From assembly GCA_002718135.1 (NCBI GenBank), contig PBDN01000019.1:134805-198804 (forward strand): a stretch of 64,000 bases of DNA, written 5' to 3'. Every line of letters starts with the position of its first letter. The first letter of the stretch is position 1. Origin of the DNA: Pelagibacteraceae bacterium. GTDB taxonomy: Bacteria > Pseudomonadota > Alphaproteobacteria > HIMB59 > GCA-002718135. The translations under genes and the position numbers were made by a program. The notes below the pieces were generated by a model. That model was not told the DNA's origin. It did not search any database and saw only the letters and a program-made list of their open reading frames with translations. Of the stretch, positions 55,311 through 63,630 are shown piece after piece.

Positions 55311-56177
55311 ATGATAGACATAGAATCCAAATATATCGAAGTCGATGGGATCCGAACCCATTATCTAGAAGCGGGTCCGAAGGGTGCGCCCACTGTAGGG
55401 CTCCTACATTCCGGTGAATTTGGTGGCTGCTCTGAAATTAGCTGGGAATACACTATCCCAGCACTGGCAGAGCATTTTCACGTGCTGGCAGCTGACTGGC
55501 TGGGCTTCGGACGCACTGATAAAATATACGATTTTGCAAATCAGCGAGCCCGGGTCTACAATCACATGGCTCGATTTTACGAGATCATGGGCGTGCAGGA
55601 GGCAGATTTTATAGGAAATTCGATGGGCGGATCGAATCTCGCCCGCATGATAGCTGATCCACCACCACCGCTCCCCGTGCGTTCGGCCATTCTTTGCTCA
55701 GGAGGTGGCTTCACACCCCTTACAGACGAACGCAAAGTACTCCTTGCTTACGATTGTTCCGATAATGCCATGAGTAGGCTGCTGCACGCGATGCTCCATG
55801 ATCCGAAATGGGGAAATGACGACGCCTATGTCGCAAAACGTCAAGAGGTCGCGTTGTTGCCGGGTGCATATGAAGTCGCTAGTGCGCCGCGACTTAAACG
55901 CCCCGAGCCGGAAACCGCCGACGACATTCCATCAGCACAAAGTTTTGGCATTCCCGATAATACCGTCTACGAAAATGTAGAGGTCCCCGTTTTGATCATA
56001 GCAGGCGAAAATGACCCGCTACGGGAACCGGGTTATTCTAATGATCTTGCCAACCGTATCCCGGACAACGAACACCATATCTTCGAAAGCTGTGGACACT
56101 GCCCCAATATCGAGCATGCCGACAGGTTCAATGAACTTGCTATTGAGTTTCTGAAACGCGTACACAATCAGAACTAA
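55311..56177 (+). CDS. Alpha/beta fold hydrolase (meta-cleavage product hydrolase-like)
   Basis: Serine alpha/beta-hydrolase similar in layout to C-C bond hydrolases of meta-cleavage pathways. The nucleophile is in FIGNSMGGSNLARM near residue 105, the acid in IIAGENDPLREPG, and the base His in ESCGHCPNIEHADRFN. DWLGFGRTDK is also typical. Length is 288 residues. It follows LLM copy 2 at 14 bases. With the first hydrolase (51.9 kb) it brackets the tandem LLM pair, suggesting ring oxidation and then hydrolysis. Confidence 0.88.
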   Translation: MIDIESKYIEVDGIRTHYLEAGPKGAPTVGLLHSGEFGGCSEISWEYTIPALAEHFHVLAADWLGFGRTDKIYDFANQRARVYNHMARFYEIMGVQEADFIGNSMGGSNLARMIADPPPPLPVRSAILCSGGGFTPLTDERKVLLAYDCSDNAMSRLLHAMLHDPKWGNDDAYVAKRQEVALLPGAYEVASAPRLKRPEPETADDIPSAQSFGIPDNTVYENVEVPVLIIAGENDPLREPGYSNDLANRIPDNEHHIFESCGHCPNIEHADRFNELAIEFLKRVHNQN

Positions 56178-56267
56178 TTGAACAGTGTGCATTCCGTACC
56201 AAATAGTCTCGAAAATCAGAGCTTTGTAATGACCTCTGCGGGATAAATAGGGCACTATTAAAGTAAT

Positions 56268-56456
56268 TTAATGACTGGAAATATGCGGGGTTACACCCGC
56301 TATTCCGGCTGCTTTACCGACTCTCGGAGTATCATCATTTTCCCACCTTTCCTGATTAAGGGATCGGTTCATAGCATTGTGTTTCTGTAGCTTTTTAAAT
56401 GTAACCCATCCTATTTCCTTATCGTCGATGTCTTCGGTAAACACGCTAATAATCAC
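56268..56456 (-). pseudogene. Enoyl-CoA hydratase N-terminal remnant
   Basis: The minus-strand frame reads DDKEIGWVTFKKLQKHNAMN near residues 12-31, which strongly resembles the start of crotonase-family enzymes (IGWVTFNxPxKHNAM). After about 35 residues the similarity stops, and the rest of the 62-residue frame looks unrelated. No downstream crotonase domain is found in this 362-base gap. It is therefore best seen as a decayed fragment. Before it the frame is closed by a stop, and GTG would have to be the start. The identification rests on a short stretch. Confidence 0.42.
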
Positions 56457-56539
56457 GCCGTAATGTCATCGATGATATCTTCTTGTATTCCAAATACAGG
56501 GTCTTGGCGGGTTCAATCAGAATGCGTTAGTGTCCTGTT

Positions 56540-57700
56540 ATGTCGATAAGTTTCCGGACAGACAGCGAAGACGAGAAATCCTTCCGAACTGAAGTCAGAG
56601 GTTGGATTTCTGAGAACCTTCCCGATGATTTGCGTGGCTGGTCGACCCGTCCTCCGTTTGATCGTGCAATGTGGTGGCATCGTGCACTCCATTCAAAGGG
56701 TTGGATAGCTCCGGCCTGGCCAAGGGTCTATGGCGGCATGGAGGCAAATCTAAACGAACAGATTATTCTGAAAGAGGAGTTTGCCCGCGCCGGAGCGCCC
56801 GAAATCTCGGCCCAAGGGATTAACCATGTCGGGCCGGTGCTGATGGAATTCGGAACGGACTTACAGAAAGAACGCTACCTACCTCCAATTCTGACTGGAG
56901 AGGAAACTTGGTGTCAAGGCTACTCTGAGCCAGGCGCCGGTTCTGACCTCGCAAGCCTCCGTACTCGTGCAGATATCGATGGAAAGTATCTCATCGTCAA
57001 CGGATCTAAAATCTGGACAACCTGGGCACATTATTCAGATTGGATTTATGCTTTGGTAAGAACCGATCCTAAAGCGCAGCGCAAGCAGGCCGGGATAAGT
57101 TTCGTAATGATCGAACTAAAAACACCAGGGATCAACATCCGACCTATCAAGACGATTACCGGCGACGAAGAATTTGCCGAGGTATTTTTCGATGATGTCA
57201 GGGTACCGTTACTGAATTTGGTTGGTAAGCTGAACGACGGCTGGCGAGTTGCCAACGCGCTACTTGCTCACGAACGGCTCGGAACCGCCAACCCACAACT
57301 TTTGTTCGAGGCAATCGAAAGAGTGCAAAAAGTGGCCAGATCAACGGGTGCCATGGACGATCCGTATTTTCTTGAACATCTGGCGGAGGTGAATATCGAT
57401 ACAATAGGCTTCGCTGCCATGTTCGCTCATGCTGCGGAGATAGCGAATGCCGAACGATCGCTCGGGCTCGATGCGTCGATAATGAAGATCAACGGCACCG
57501 AACTTCTACAGCGGATTTGCGATCTACTTCTTGAAGCTGCGGGAACTGACGCAGCGCTGGTCGACCGCATTAATACCGATGAAGGTCCGATCGAGATCGC
57601 TCCACTGTTCATGCAGGTCCGTCGCGCCACAATCTATGGTGGCTCAAATGAAATTCAGCGGAATATCCTGTCAAAAAAATTACTTGGCCTGCCGAAATAG
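56540..57700 (+). CDS. Acyl-CoA dehydrogenase family protein
   Basis: FAD flavoprotein that would oxidise an acyl-CoA to the enoyl-CoA. The family's signatures are QGYSEPGAGSDLASLRTRA near residue 128, VNGSKIWTTWAHYSDWI, the middle beta-domain with ITGDEEFAEVFFDDVRVP, and the C-terminal ATIYGGSNEIQRNILSKKLLGLP. Length is 386 residues. It is a single gene; the ribosome-binding site is weak. The steroid/aromatic FadE-like type is suggested by the domain pattern, often as heteromers, but no second dehydrogenase gene is present. The substrate is unknown. Confidence 0.92.
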   Translation: MSISFRTDSEDEKSFRTEVRGWISENLPDDLRGWSTRPPFDRAMWWHRALHSKGWIAPAWPRVYGGMEANLNEQIILKEEFARAGAPEISAQGINHVGPVLMEFGTDLQKERYLPPILTGEETWCQGYSEPGAGSDLASLRTRADIDGKYLIVNGSKIWTTWAHYSDWIYALVRTDPKAQRKQAGISFVMIELKTPGINIRPIKTITGDEEFAEVFFDDVRVPLLNLVGKLNDGWRVANALLAHERLGTANPQLLFEAIERVQKVARSTGAMDDPYFLEHLAEVNIDTIGFAAMFAHAAEIANAERSLGLDASIMKINGTELLQRICDLLLEAAGTDAALVDRINTDEGPIEIAPLFMQVRRATIYGGSNEIQRNILSKKLLGLPK

Positions 57701-58074
57701 CAAGCTTTCACTGGTCACTGAACCAATTCGCTAACTCTTTACAGGTATTTATCCGGAAATTATTCCTCGCGAATTATAATTTCGTCATCCGCAATGAAGG
57801 AAAGTACCTGAGCTGCACTCTCTGTCATGTTATCCTGTATACACTCATTATTCGATTTCCTTATCCATACTGCTCATCATGTCGAAGACAGGCCGCCCGA
57901 CCGAGGAGCTAGAATTATTATAGAGTCTCCCTCATAATGCTTGTTAGTAGACCAGCCCATTTCAGCATGGGGTTTTTTAGTAGTATCCCTAAGCCAATCC
58001 TCAGCAAGAAGCTACGCGTCTTTACCAAAATTTTTATTCATCCTGGGGTGCTCATAAAATCTTTCTCTGAGAAG
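57701..58074. other. Intergenic region, no supported gene
   Basis: These 374 bases separate the acyl-CoA dehydrogenase from the di-heme peroxidase. Only very short frames exist. An in-frame extension of the peroxidase (from 57937) is A/T-rich and would bury the signal peptide, so it is not counted. No clear promoter or terminator was seen. Confidence 0.55.
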
Positions 58075-59205
58075 ATGGGTTCAATCGCCTTGAGCGTATT
58101 GATTGCTTTCACAGTAACCACAGTCCCATCGAGCGGTGCGCAAGTTACCTATACCGAAGACGAAAAGGGGCTGATCCTCTCGCACGGCCCATGGCCAGTG
58201 AAGACAGAACCCGATCCCAGTAATCGTTTCTCTGGCAATGCTGAGGCTATAGCATATGGGAGAGCTCTTTTTGAGAGCGTCGATTTGTCCGTCGACCGAA
58301 GCCGAAGTTGCGCTACTTGTCACGTCCCTGAGTACGGACATAGCGATGGCCAACCTAACCGTAAAACCCTTTCCGGGGTTAATCGCAATACCCTAGCACT
58401 ATTCAACATGCGCCTGAACACTTGGTACGGCTGGGACGGAAAATCCGATAACCTTTGGGCGCACTCTATAGCGCCTATCCTAGATAATCAGGAAATGGCA
58501 ATGACCCCGGAAAAACTTCAGGTGCGTATCACTCACAACCCAAACCTCAGTTTGAAGTACCGCGCAGTATTTGGGGCAGACGCGACAGCCCACGACTCGG
58601 AAAACACCCTAGTTAATATCAGTAAAGCATTGGCCGCATATCAGGAAACATTGACCTCGGACAAGTCGAAGTTTGATTCCTTCCGTGACGCTCTAGAGGT
58701 AGGAGATGCAAACGGGATTGCCGCCTATCCAGCAGCAGCACAGCGGGGTGCAAAGCTATTCGTCGGGCGTGGGCGTTGCGAACTTTGCCATTTCGGGCCC
58801 AACTTCACCAACGGTGAATTCCACGATATCGGACTGCCCCAATTCCAAGATTCAAGCGATATCGATAAAGGCCGCTACAGCGGCATAAAGCTGCTACGCG
58901 GTAGCCGCTACAACCTTCTGGGTAAATTCAATGATGATGCCGATCGTACTACAGCTGGCTTCACCCGACATCTGCAGTTGACCCAGAAAAATTCGGGAGA
59001 GTTCCGGGTGCCGAGTTTACGCAATATAACAAAGACCTCACCCTACATGCATAACGGATCGAAAGAGACGCTGGAAGATGTGGTGCGCCATTACTCCGAG
59101 ATCTCCCAAAAGCGCCTGAATCTAATAAACGAAAAGCTACTCCAGCCCCTAAGCCTCACCGACGAAGAAATTGCCGATTTAGTCGCGTTCTTACGGACAC
59201 TTTAA
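58075..59205 (+). CDS. Di-heme cytochrome c peroxidase family protein (MauG-like)
   Basis: Periplasmic c-type cytochrome. The start at 58075 puts a signal peptide at the very beginning (GSIALSVLIAFTVTTVPSSGA), which supports it over the ATG at 57937. Two CxxCH heme sites are present: CATCHVPEYGH near residue 83 and CELCHFGPN near 236. The C-terminal segment FRVPSLRNITKTSPYMHNGS is typical of bacterial cytochrome c peroxidase and MauG proteins. Length is 376 residues. The electron donor and the role (peroxide removal or protein-modifying oxidation) are unknown. It is a single gene between the acyl-CoA dehydrogenase and the sulfatase. Confidence 0.9.
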   Translation: MGSIALSVLIAFTVTTVPSSGAQVTYTEDEKGLILSHGPWPVKTEPDPSNRFSGNAEAIAYGRALFESVDLSVDRSRSCATCHVPEYGHSDGQPNRKTLSGVNRNTLALFNMRLNTWYGWDGKSDNLWAHSIAPILDNQEMAMTPEKLQVRITHNPNLSLKYRAVFGADATAHDSENTLVNISKALAAYQETLTSDKSKFDSFRDALEVGDANGIAAYPAAAQRGAKLFVGRGRCELCHFGPNFTNGEFHDIGLPQFQDSSDIDKGRYSGIKLLRGSRYNLLGKFNDDADRTTAGFTRHLQLTQKNSGEFRVPSLRNITKTSPYMHNGSKETLEDVVRHYSEISQKRLNLINEKLLQPLSLTDEEIADLVAFLRTL

Positions 59206-59276
59206 ATGTACATCCGTCCTAGTTCGCGGGAATAACTTCGCATGCTAAAAGTACTAGAGATATCAGGGAGTAATAC

Positions 59277-60911
59277 TTGATCATGGGTATCATACGTAAC
59301 ATCCTTTTTATAATGTGTGACCAGCTGCGCTGGGATTATCTATCATGCAACGGCCATCCACACCTGGAGACGCCGCATATCGATAAACTCGCTGCAAAAG
59401 GCGTTAACTTCGTCAACGCCTTTGTCCAGTCGCCATTGTGCGGGCCCTCTCGTATGTCATACCTAACCGGGCGCTATGTCCATTCGCACGGGGCCACATG
59501 GAACGGCGTGCCACTATCTGTGGGCCAGACCAATATTGGTGATTTCCTTCGACCACACGGACTGCGCTGCGCGCTCGTCGGAAAGACCCATATGACGCCG
59601 GACGAAGAAGGCATGAAACGTCTCGGCGTCGATAAGATGTCTGAACTCGGCATACTGACATCGGAATGTGGGCTAGAACCGGTAGAGAGAGACGATGGCC
59701 TGTGGCCAGACAAACTGGTCGACCCCAACTACTCTTATAACAAATTCCTCAAATCCAAGGGGTATGATGGCGAGAATCCTTGGCACGATTGGGCCAACTC
59801 CGCCGAGGGACCCGACGGTGGTATCCTATCGGGCTGGTATCTTAATTCTAACCACCTACCAGCGCGCGTGAAGGAAGAAGATTCTGAAACCCCTTACATG
59901 ACCGACCGCGCGATCGAGTTCATGGACGCTCAGGGAGAGGATCCCTTCCTACTCCACCTGTCATACATCAAACCACACTGGCCTTATATCGTCCCAGCGC
60001 CCTACCACAACATGTATAGTCATAATCAAATTTCACCTGCAGTAAGGTCAGAAACGGAGCGAGACAACCCACACCCCGTACTCAAAGCACACATGAAGCA
60101 CCCGGAAAGTCTAAACTTTTCGATTGACGATGTGCGCAACAACGTAATGCCCGCGTATATGGGGCTCATTAAGCAGATCGACGACCAGATAGGGCGGTTG
60201 TTTGGCTGGATGGAAAAGGCCGGGCGCATGGACGACACGATGATTGTCTTTACCTCTGACCATGGCGATTATCTCGGCGACCACTGGCTCGGTGAGAAAG
60301 AGATGCTACACGAATGCTCAATCCGCGTGCCGATGATCATCTATGACCCGGATGCGGCAGCGGATGCAACGCGCGGCGCGAAGGACGAAACCTTGGTTGA
60401 ATCACTCGATATTATCCCTACATTTCTTGACGTCTTTGGAGGATTGGTCGACAAGGAACATCTGTTGGAGGGACAGTCGCTACTTCCAACGCTACGTAGC
60501 ACGCAAGACGAAGAATTACGCGACGCGGTATTCTCCGAGATTGATTATTCTTTTAAGCCGGCTCGTACATATACCGGCCGAGAACCCGCAGAGGCGCGCG
60601 GCTTCATGATTCGTACCGGACGCTGGAAATATATCCTTTGGGAAGGCTACCAGCCGCAGCTTTTTGACCTAGAAGCAGATCCTAACGAGTTCAGCGATCT
60701 CAGTGAAACTACTGAATATAGGGATATTTGCGACGAACTGCACGAACGCCTATTCCAGTGGCTTCGCACCCGCGCTACCCGCATCACCATGTCCGAAGAA
60801 ACAGTCCGCAATCGCACTGGCGGAGCGCCCAAGCATGGAATTATCATTGGCGAATGGTCACCCGAAGAGACCATAAAAGGTGACCCGGAGTCAGATTACT
60901 GGGTGGAGTGA
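59277..60911 (+). CDS. Sulfatase / phosphonate monoester hydrolase family protein
   Basis: Alkaline phosphatase-superfamily hydrolase with a formylglycine residue. Metal ligands: Asp in IMCDQLRWD, and the Asp/His pair in VFTSDHGDYLGDHW. The formylglycine signature is CGPSRMSYLTG (Cys near residue 55). SYIKPHWPYIVPAPYH and FDLEADPNEFSDLS resemble phosphonate monoester hydrolases and choline-sulfatase-like enzymes. Length is 544 residues. Start: TTG at 59277 is better spaced from GGGAG, while ATG at 59283 is the alternative. There is no signal peptide, so it is cytoplasmic. It could act on sulfate, phosphonate or phosphodiester substrates. No formylglycine-generating enzyme is nearby. Confidence 0.88.
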   Translation: MIMGIIRNILFIMCDQLRWDYLSCNGHPHLETPHIDKLAAKGVNFVNAFVQSPLCGPSRMSYLTGRYVHSHGATWNGVPLSVGQTNIGDFLRPHGLRCALVGKTHMTPDEEGMKRLGVDKMSELGILTSECGLEPVERDDGLWPDKLVDPNYSYNKFLKSKGYDGENPWHDWANSAEGPDGGILSGWYLNSNHLPARVKEEDSETPYMTDRAIEFMDAQGEDPFLLHLSYIKPHWPYIVPAPYHNMYSHNQISPAVRSETERDNPHPVLKAHMKHPESLNFSIDDVRNNVMPAYMGLIKQIDDQIGRLFGWMEKAGRMDDTMIVFTSDHGDYLGDHWLGEKEMLHECSIRVPMIIYDPDAAADATRGAKDETLVESLDIIPTFLDVFGGLVDKEHLLEGQSLLPTLRSTQDEELRDAVFSEIDYSFKPARTYTGREPAEARGFMIRTGRWKYILWEGYQPQLFDLEADPNEFSDLSETTEYRDICDELHERLFQWLRTRATRITMSEETVRNRTGGAPKHGIIIGEWSPEETIKGDPESDYWVE

Positions 60912-60960
60912 CGCGGCAACTCACTGATCCTGAATATCGGGGTGAATTGGTCTCGAGGGA

Positions 60961-62550
60961 CTAAACACCCGCCGCTTTCCCATCAGAGCGCGGGTCAGAG
61001 CCACCCTCCATTATCCCGTTAGAACTCACCGATACCCCTCCGGCATGGCCCACAAGGTCGGAGAAGGAATCAATCACCTGCACATCGTGTCCTGCGTCTC
61101 CCAAAACCGTAAAAAGATCCGGGGCGAAGCGACTCTCCAGTTTTAGATTAGTTCCCGTGTCACCCCAAGTTCGGCCGAGTATGAACCGCGGTGCAGTAAT
61201 GGCCGCTTGTAGGGACTGACCGAAATTCACGTGCCGTGTATAAACGAGCGCCTGCGTCTGTGGTTGGCCATCGCCACCCATCGCGCCATAAGATAGAATC
61301 TTTCCGTTAGATAGCTCGGCTAACGCCGGATTGAGTGTATGGAATGGTCGCCGACCGGGTGTAAGACGGTTCACGTCGCCGTCTTTTAACGAAAAACTCG
61401 ATCCACGATTCTGCCACAATATCCCTGTGTCCTCGAGTACGATACCGGCCCCGAACTCCCAGTAGATACTCTGGATGAAAGATACGGTATTACCGGCAGA
61501 GTCGATGGCACCCATCCATATGGTATCGCCATTTTTGGCTGAGAACGGCCAAGGCATCGCAGTCCGTAAATCGATATTGGTAGCTCGGGCATCTAGATCG
61601 GCGGCATTTAAAAATTCTTCGGGCGGGACGGTCATAGCGACCGGATCCTGTACATGGGCGTTACGGACAATAAAGGCCTGCTTAATGCATTCAACTAACC
61701 CGTGTACGTGGGTGAAGCCTTCTGGCTCCGAAACACCAAGACGATCAAACAGGCCGAGGATCATGAGGGATGCCAAACCTTGTGTAGGTGGCGGCATATT
61801 CCATACCGTGCCAGTCGAGAGCTTCAATTCTAGCGGTTTAAGTGTTCGCGCCCGATGACGCGCCAGATCATCGCCAGAAATGGGCGATCCAACTCGCGCC
61901 AGATCGGCAGCGATAGAAGCGGCTAAGTCTCCCTGATAGAATGTTTCGAAACCATCGGCGGCCAATTTGCGCAAGCTCGCACCCAGCCGAGGTTGATTGA
62001 AAATATCACCCTCCGTGGGGGGGATTCCATCATGTAAAAAGCTCTCACAAAATCCCGGCAACCCGTTGAGTTCATGCAGTTTATTTGATGTGTTACGCGA
62101 CTGGTTTCCGGTAACTGGGAAGCCCTTTTCAGCGTAGTGTATCGCCGCCTCGAGCAACTCCTCGCGTGATTTTGTACCTCCCAAATCATCCGCCAGGCCG
62201 AGTGCCACCCGCCAGCCGGATAGTGTGCCCGCCACAGTATTAGCCGCCAGCGGACCTCGCGACGGAATCGTGTCATGCCCGGCCCGCGCATACAGATCGT
62301 CTGTAGCATCTGCAGCAACAGCACCACTGGCATCAATGCCGATCGGTTTCTTGCCAGCTGGTTTGACGATCCAGAAGCCGTCGCCACCGATAGCATTCAT
62401 ATGTGGATACACCACTGTGATTGCTGCCGCCATAGCGATCATCGCCTCGACCGCGTTACCGTCATTGCGCAAAACGTCACGGCCGGCATCCGCAGCTAGG
62501 TGGTGGGGGGCGGAGACGATACCGTCACTCGAAAAAACCGAATTAAGCAA
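60961..62550 (-). CDS. Gamma-glutamyltransferase family protein
   Basis: N-terminal nucleophile hydrolase of the gamma-glutamyltransferase family, normally self-cleaved before a Thr. The likely cleavage Thr is in KNGDTIWMGAID near residue 352, and GAMGGDGQPQTQ and GRRPFHTLNPALAE are further family segments. MNAIGGDGFW replaces the more common GIGGGGF. No signal peptide is seen, so unlike E. coli Ggt it is probably cytoplasmic. Length is 529 residues. The start is a TTG at 62550 with AGGAAAT before it; it overlaps the end of the MBL-fold gene by eight bases, indicating coupling. The true substrate may be a gamma-glutamylated or other amide intermediate rather than glutathione. Confidence 0.88.
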   Translation of the reverse strand: MLNSVFSSDGIVSAPHHLAADAGRDVLRNDGNAVEAMIAMAAAITVVYPHMNAIGGDGFWIVKPAGKKPIGIDASGAVAADATDDLYARAGHDTIPSRGPLAANTVAGTLSGWRVALGLADDLGGTKSREELLEAAIHYAEKGFPVTGNQSRNTSNKLHELNGLPGFCESFLHDGIPPTEGDIFNQPRLGASLRKLAADGFETFYQGDLAASIAADLARVGSPISGDDLARHRARTLKPLELKLSTGTVWNMPPPTQGLASLMILGLFDRLGVSEPEGFTHVHGLVECIKQAFIVRNAHVQDPVAMTVPPEEFLNAADLDARATNIDLRTAMPWPFSAKNGDTIWMGAIDSAGNTVSFIQSIYWEFGAGIVLEDTGILWQNRGSSFSLKDGDVNRLTPGRRPFHTLNPALAELSNGKILSYGAMGGDGQPQTQALVYTRHVNFGQSLQAAITAPRFILGRTWGDTGTNLKLESRFAPDLFTVLGDAGHDVQVIDSFSDLVGHAGGVSVSSNGIMEGGSDPRSDGKAAGV

Positions 62551-63400
62551 TTTGAGATTTCCTGTTTGCAGCCAAATGAACCTCTGCCACCGGGTGGTAT
62601 CCAGCTTCGAATACAGGGTGACGCAGGAATAGTTCTGGATCGTGACCTGGGACTATGCGGTCGGTCTTCCCGCCGACAGCGTCACGTATATCCCGGTAAA
62701 CCTTTATCAGATTCCAAGTATTTCCTTGCACATAGGCTGGGGGCCACATGCGTTCGATATTCTCGTACCAATAGACGCAATCTCCTGCGACGACATAAGG
62801 TCCGTCAGAGGTCTGAACCTCCACCCATTGGCAGCCAAAAGTGTGAGATTCATAGGCTAGCCGACACCAGACACCAGGCGCGAATTCGGTGTCACCGTCC
62901 ATGAGGTTAACCCTTCCCTCCGACAGAAGGAATTCGACCGCATCGAGATCCTTTTCTTGCATTGATGATAGCGGCCACATGGTAGTGTCGGACCCCAGCC
63001 CGTCCGGCATCCCGTATACCTCTTTCCAGCCTTCATACTCAGTGCGTTGAACATGAAAGATGGCATTCGGAAATTGTTCGAGATTGCCAGCATGGTCGAA
63101 ATGAAGATGGGTCAAGATTACATCTTCAATGTCCTCCGGTGCAAAGCCAACCTTGGCGAGGATCGTGTCCGGTTGTTCAACATTTTCATAATTTTTGCCG
63201 CTAGGGGACCAATCTCCCTTCATTCCGGTGTCTATTAGGATCGGCTTTTCGGAGTCGACCTCGCCGCCATAGATCAGAGAATAGATCATAGGGTTGTTGA
63301 TGCGGCCTTTATTTGAATTGACCAGTGTGCCGCCGAAGAAATCCCGCGGCATATCCGACCGCGCATAGCGGAACGCCCAAATTGACCAATCTGCAGCCAT
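62543..63400 (-). CDS. MBL fold metallohydrolase (AHL lactonase-like)
   Basis: Zinc hydrolase of the metallo-beta-lactamase fold. The motif is THLHFDHAGNL near residue 99, followed by His in YESHTFGCQ, Asp in VVAGDCVYW and His in IVPGHDPE. IDTGMKGDW is also typical of the N-acyl homoserine lactonase branch. Length is 285 residues. AAAGGAGTTAAATC precedes the ATG. It overlaps the gamma-glutamyltransferase gene by eight bases and probably shares an operon. The substrate may be a lactone or thioester from the pathway; a quorum-quenching role is only one possibility. Confidence 0.9.
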   Translation of the reverse strand: MAADWSIWAFRYARSDMPRDFFGGTLVNSNKGRINNPMIYSLIYGGEVDSEKPILIDTGMKGDWSPSGKNYENVEQPDTILAKVGFAPEDIEDVILTHLHFDHAGNLEQFPNAIFHVQRTEYEGWKEVYGMPDGLGSDTTMWPLSSMQEKDLDAVEFLLSEGRVNLMDGDTEFAPGVWCRLAYESHTFGCQWVEVQTSDGPYVVAGDCVYWYENIERMWPPAYVQGNTWNLIKVYRDIRDAVGGKTDRIVPGHDPELFLRHPVFEAGYHPVAEVHLAANRKSQIA

Positions 63401-63630
63401 GATTTAACTCCTTTTTATCCACCGTTACTGCCCGTCTAGGACCCGCCCAGAGATGAGCTGTGAGCGGCCCTAAGAAAGAGGGGGAAATGGGTAGACTCGT
63501 GTACAAAGGGACTATGGAACGATGATCACTGACCTTACCGTCTCGCGCGTTAATCTCACCGGCGTCTATTTTCATTACGCAGTTGGCGCCATATTAGCAT
63601 ATCCCAATTGTCTTCATCACGAAACGTTCC

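Noticed and set aside
57937..58074. N-terminal extension of the di-heme peroxidase
   Set aside because: It would place 46 residues before a classic signal peptide; the start at 58075 fits an exported protein better.
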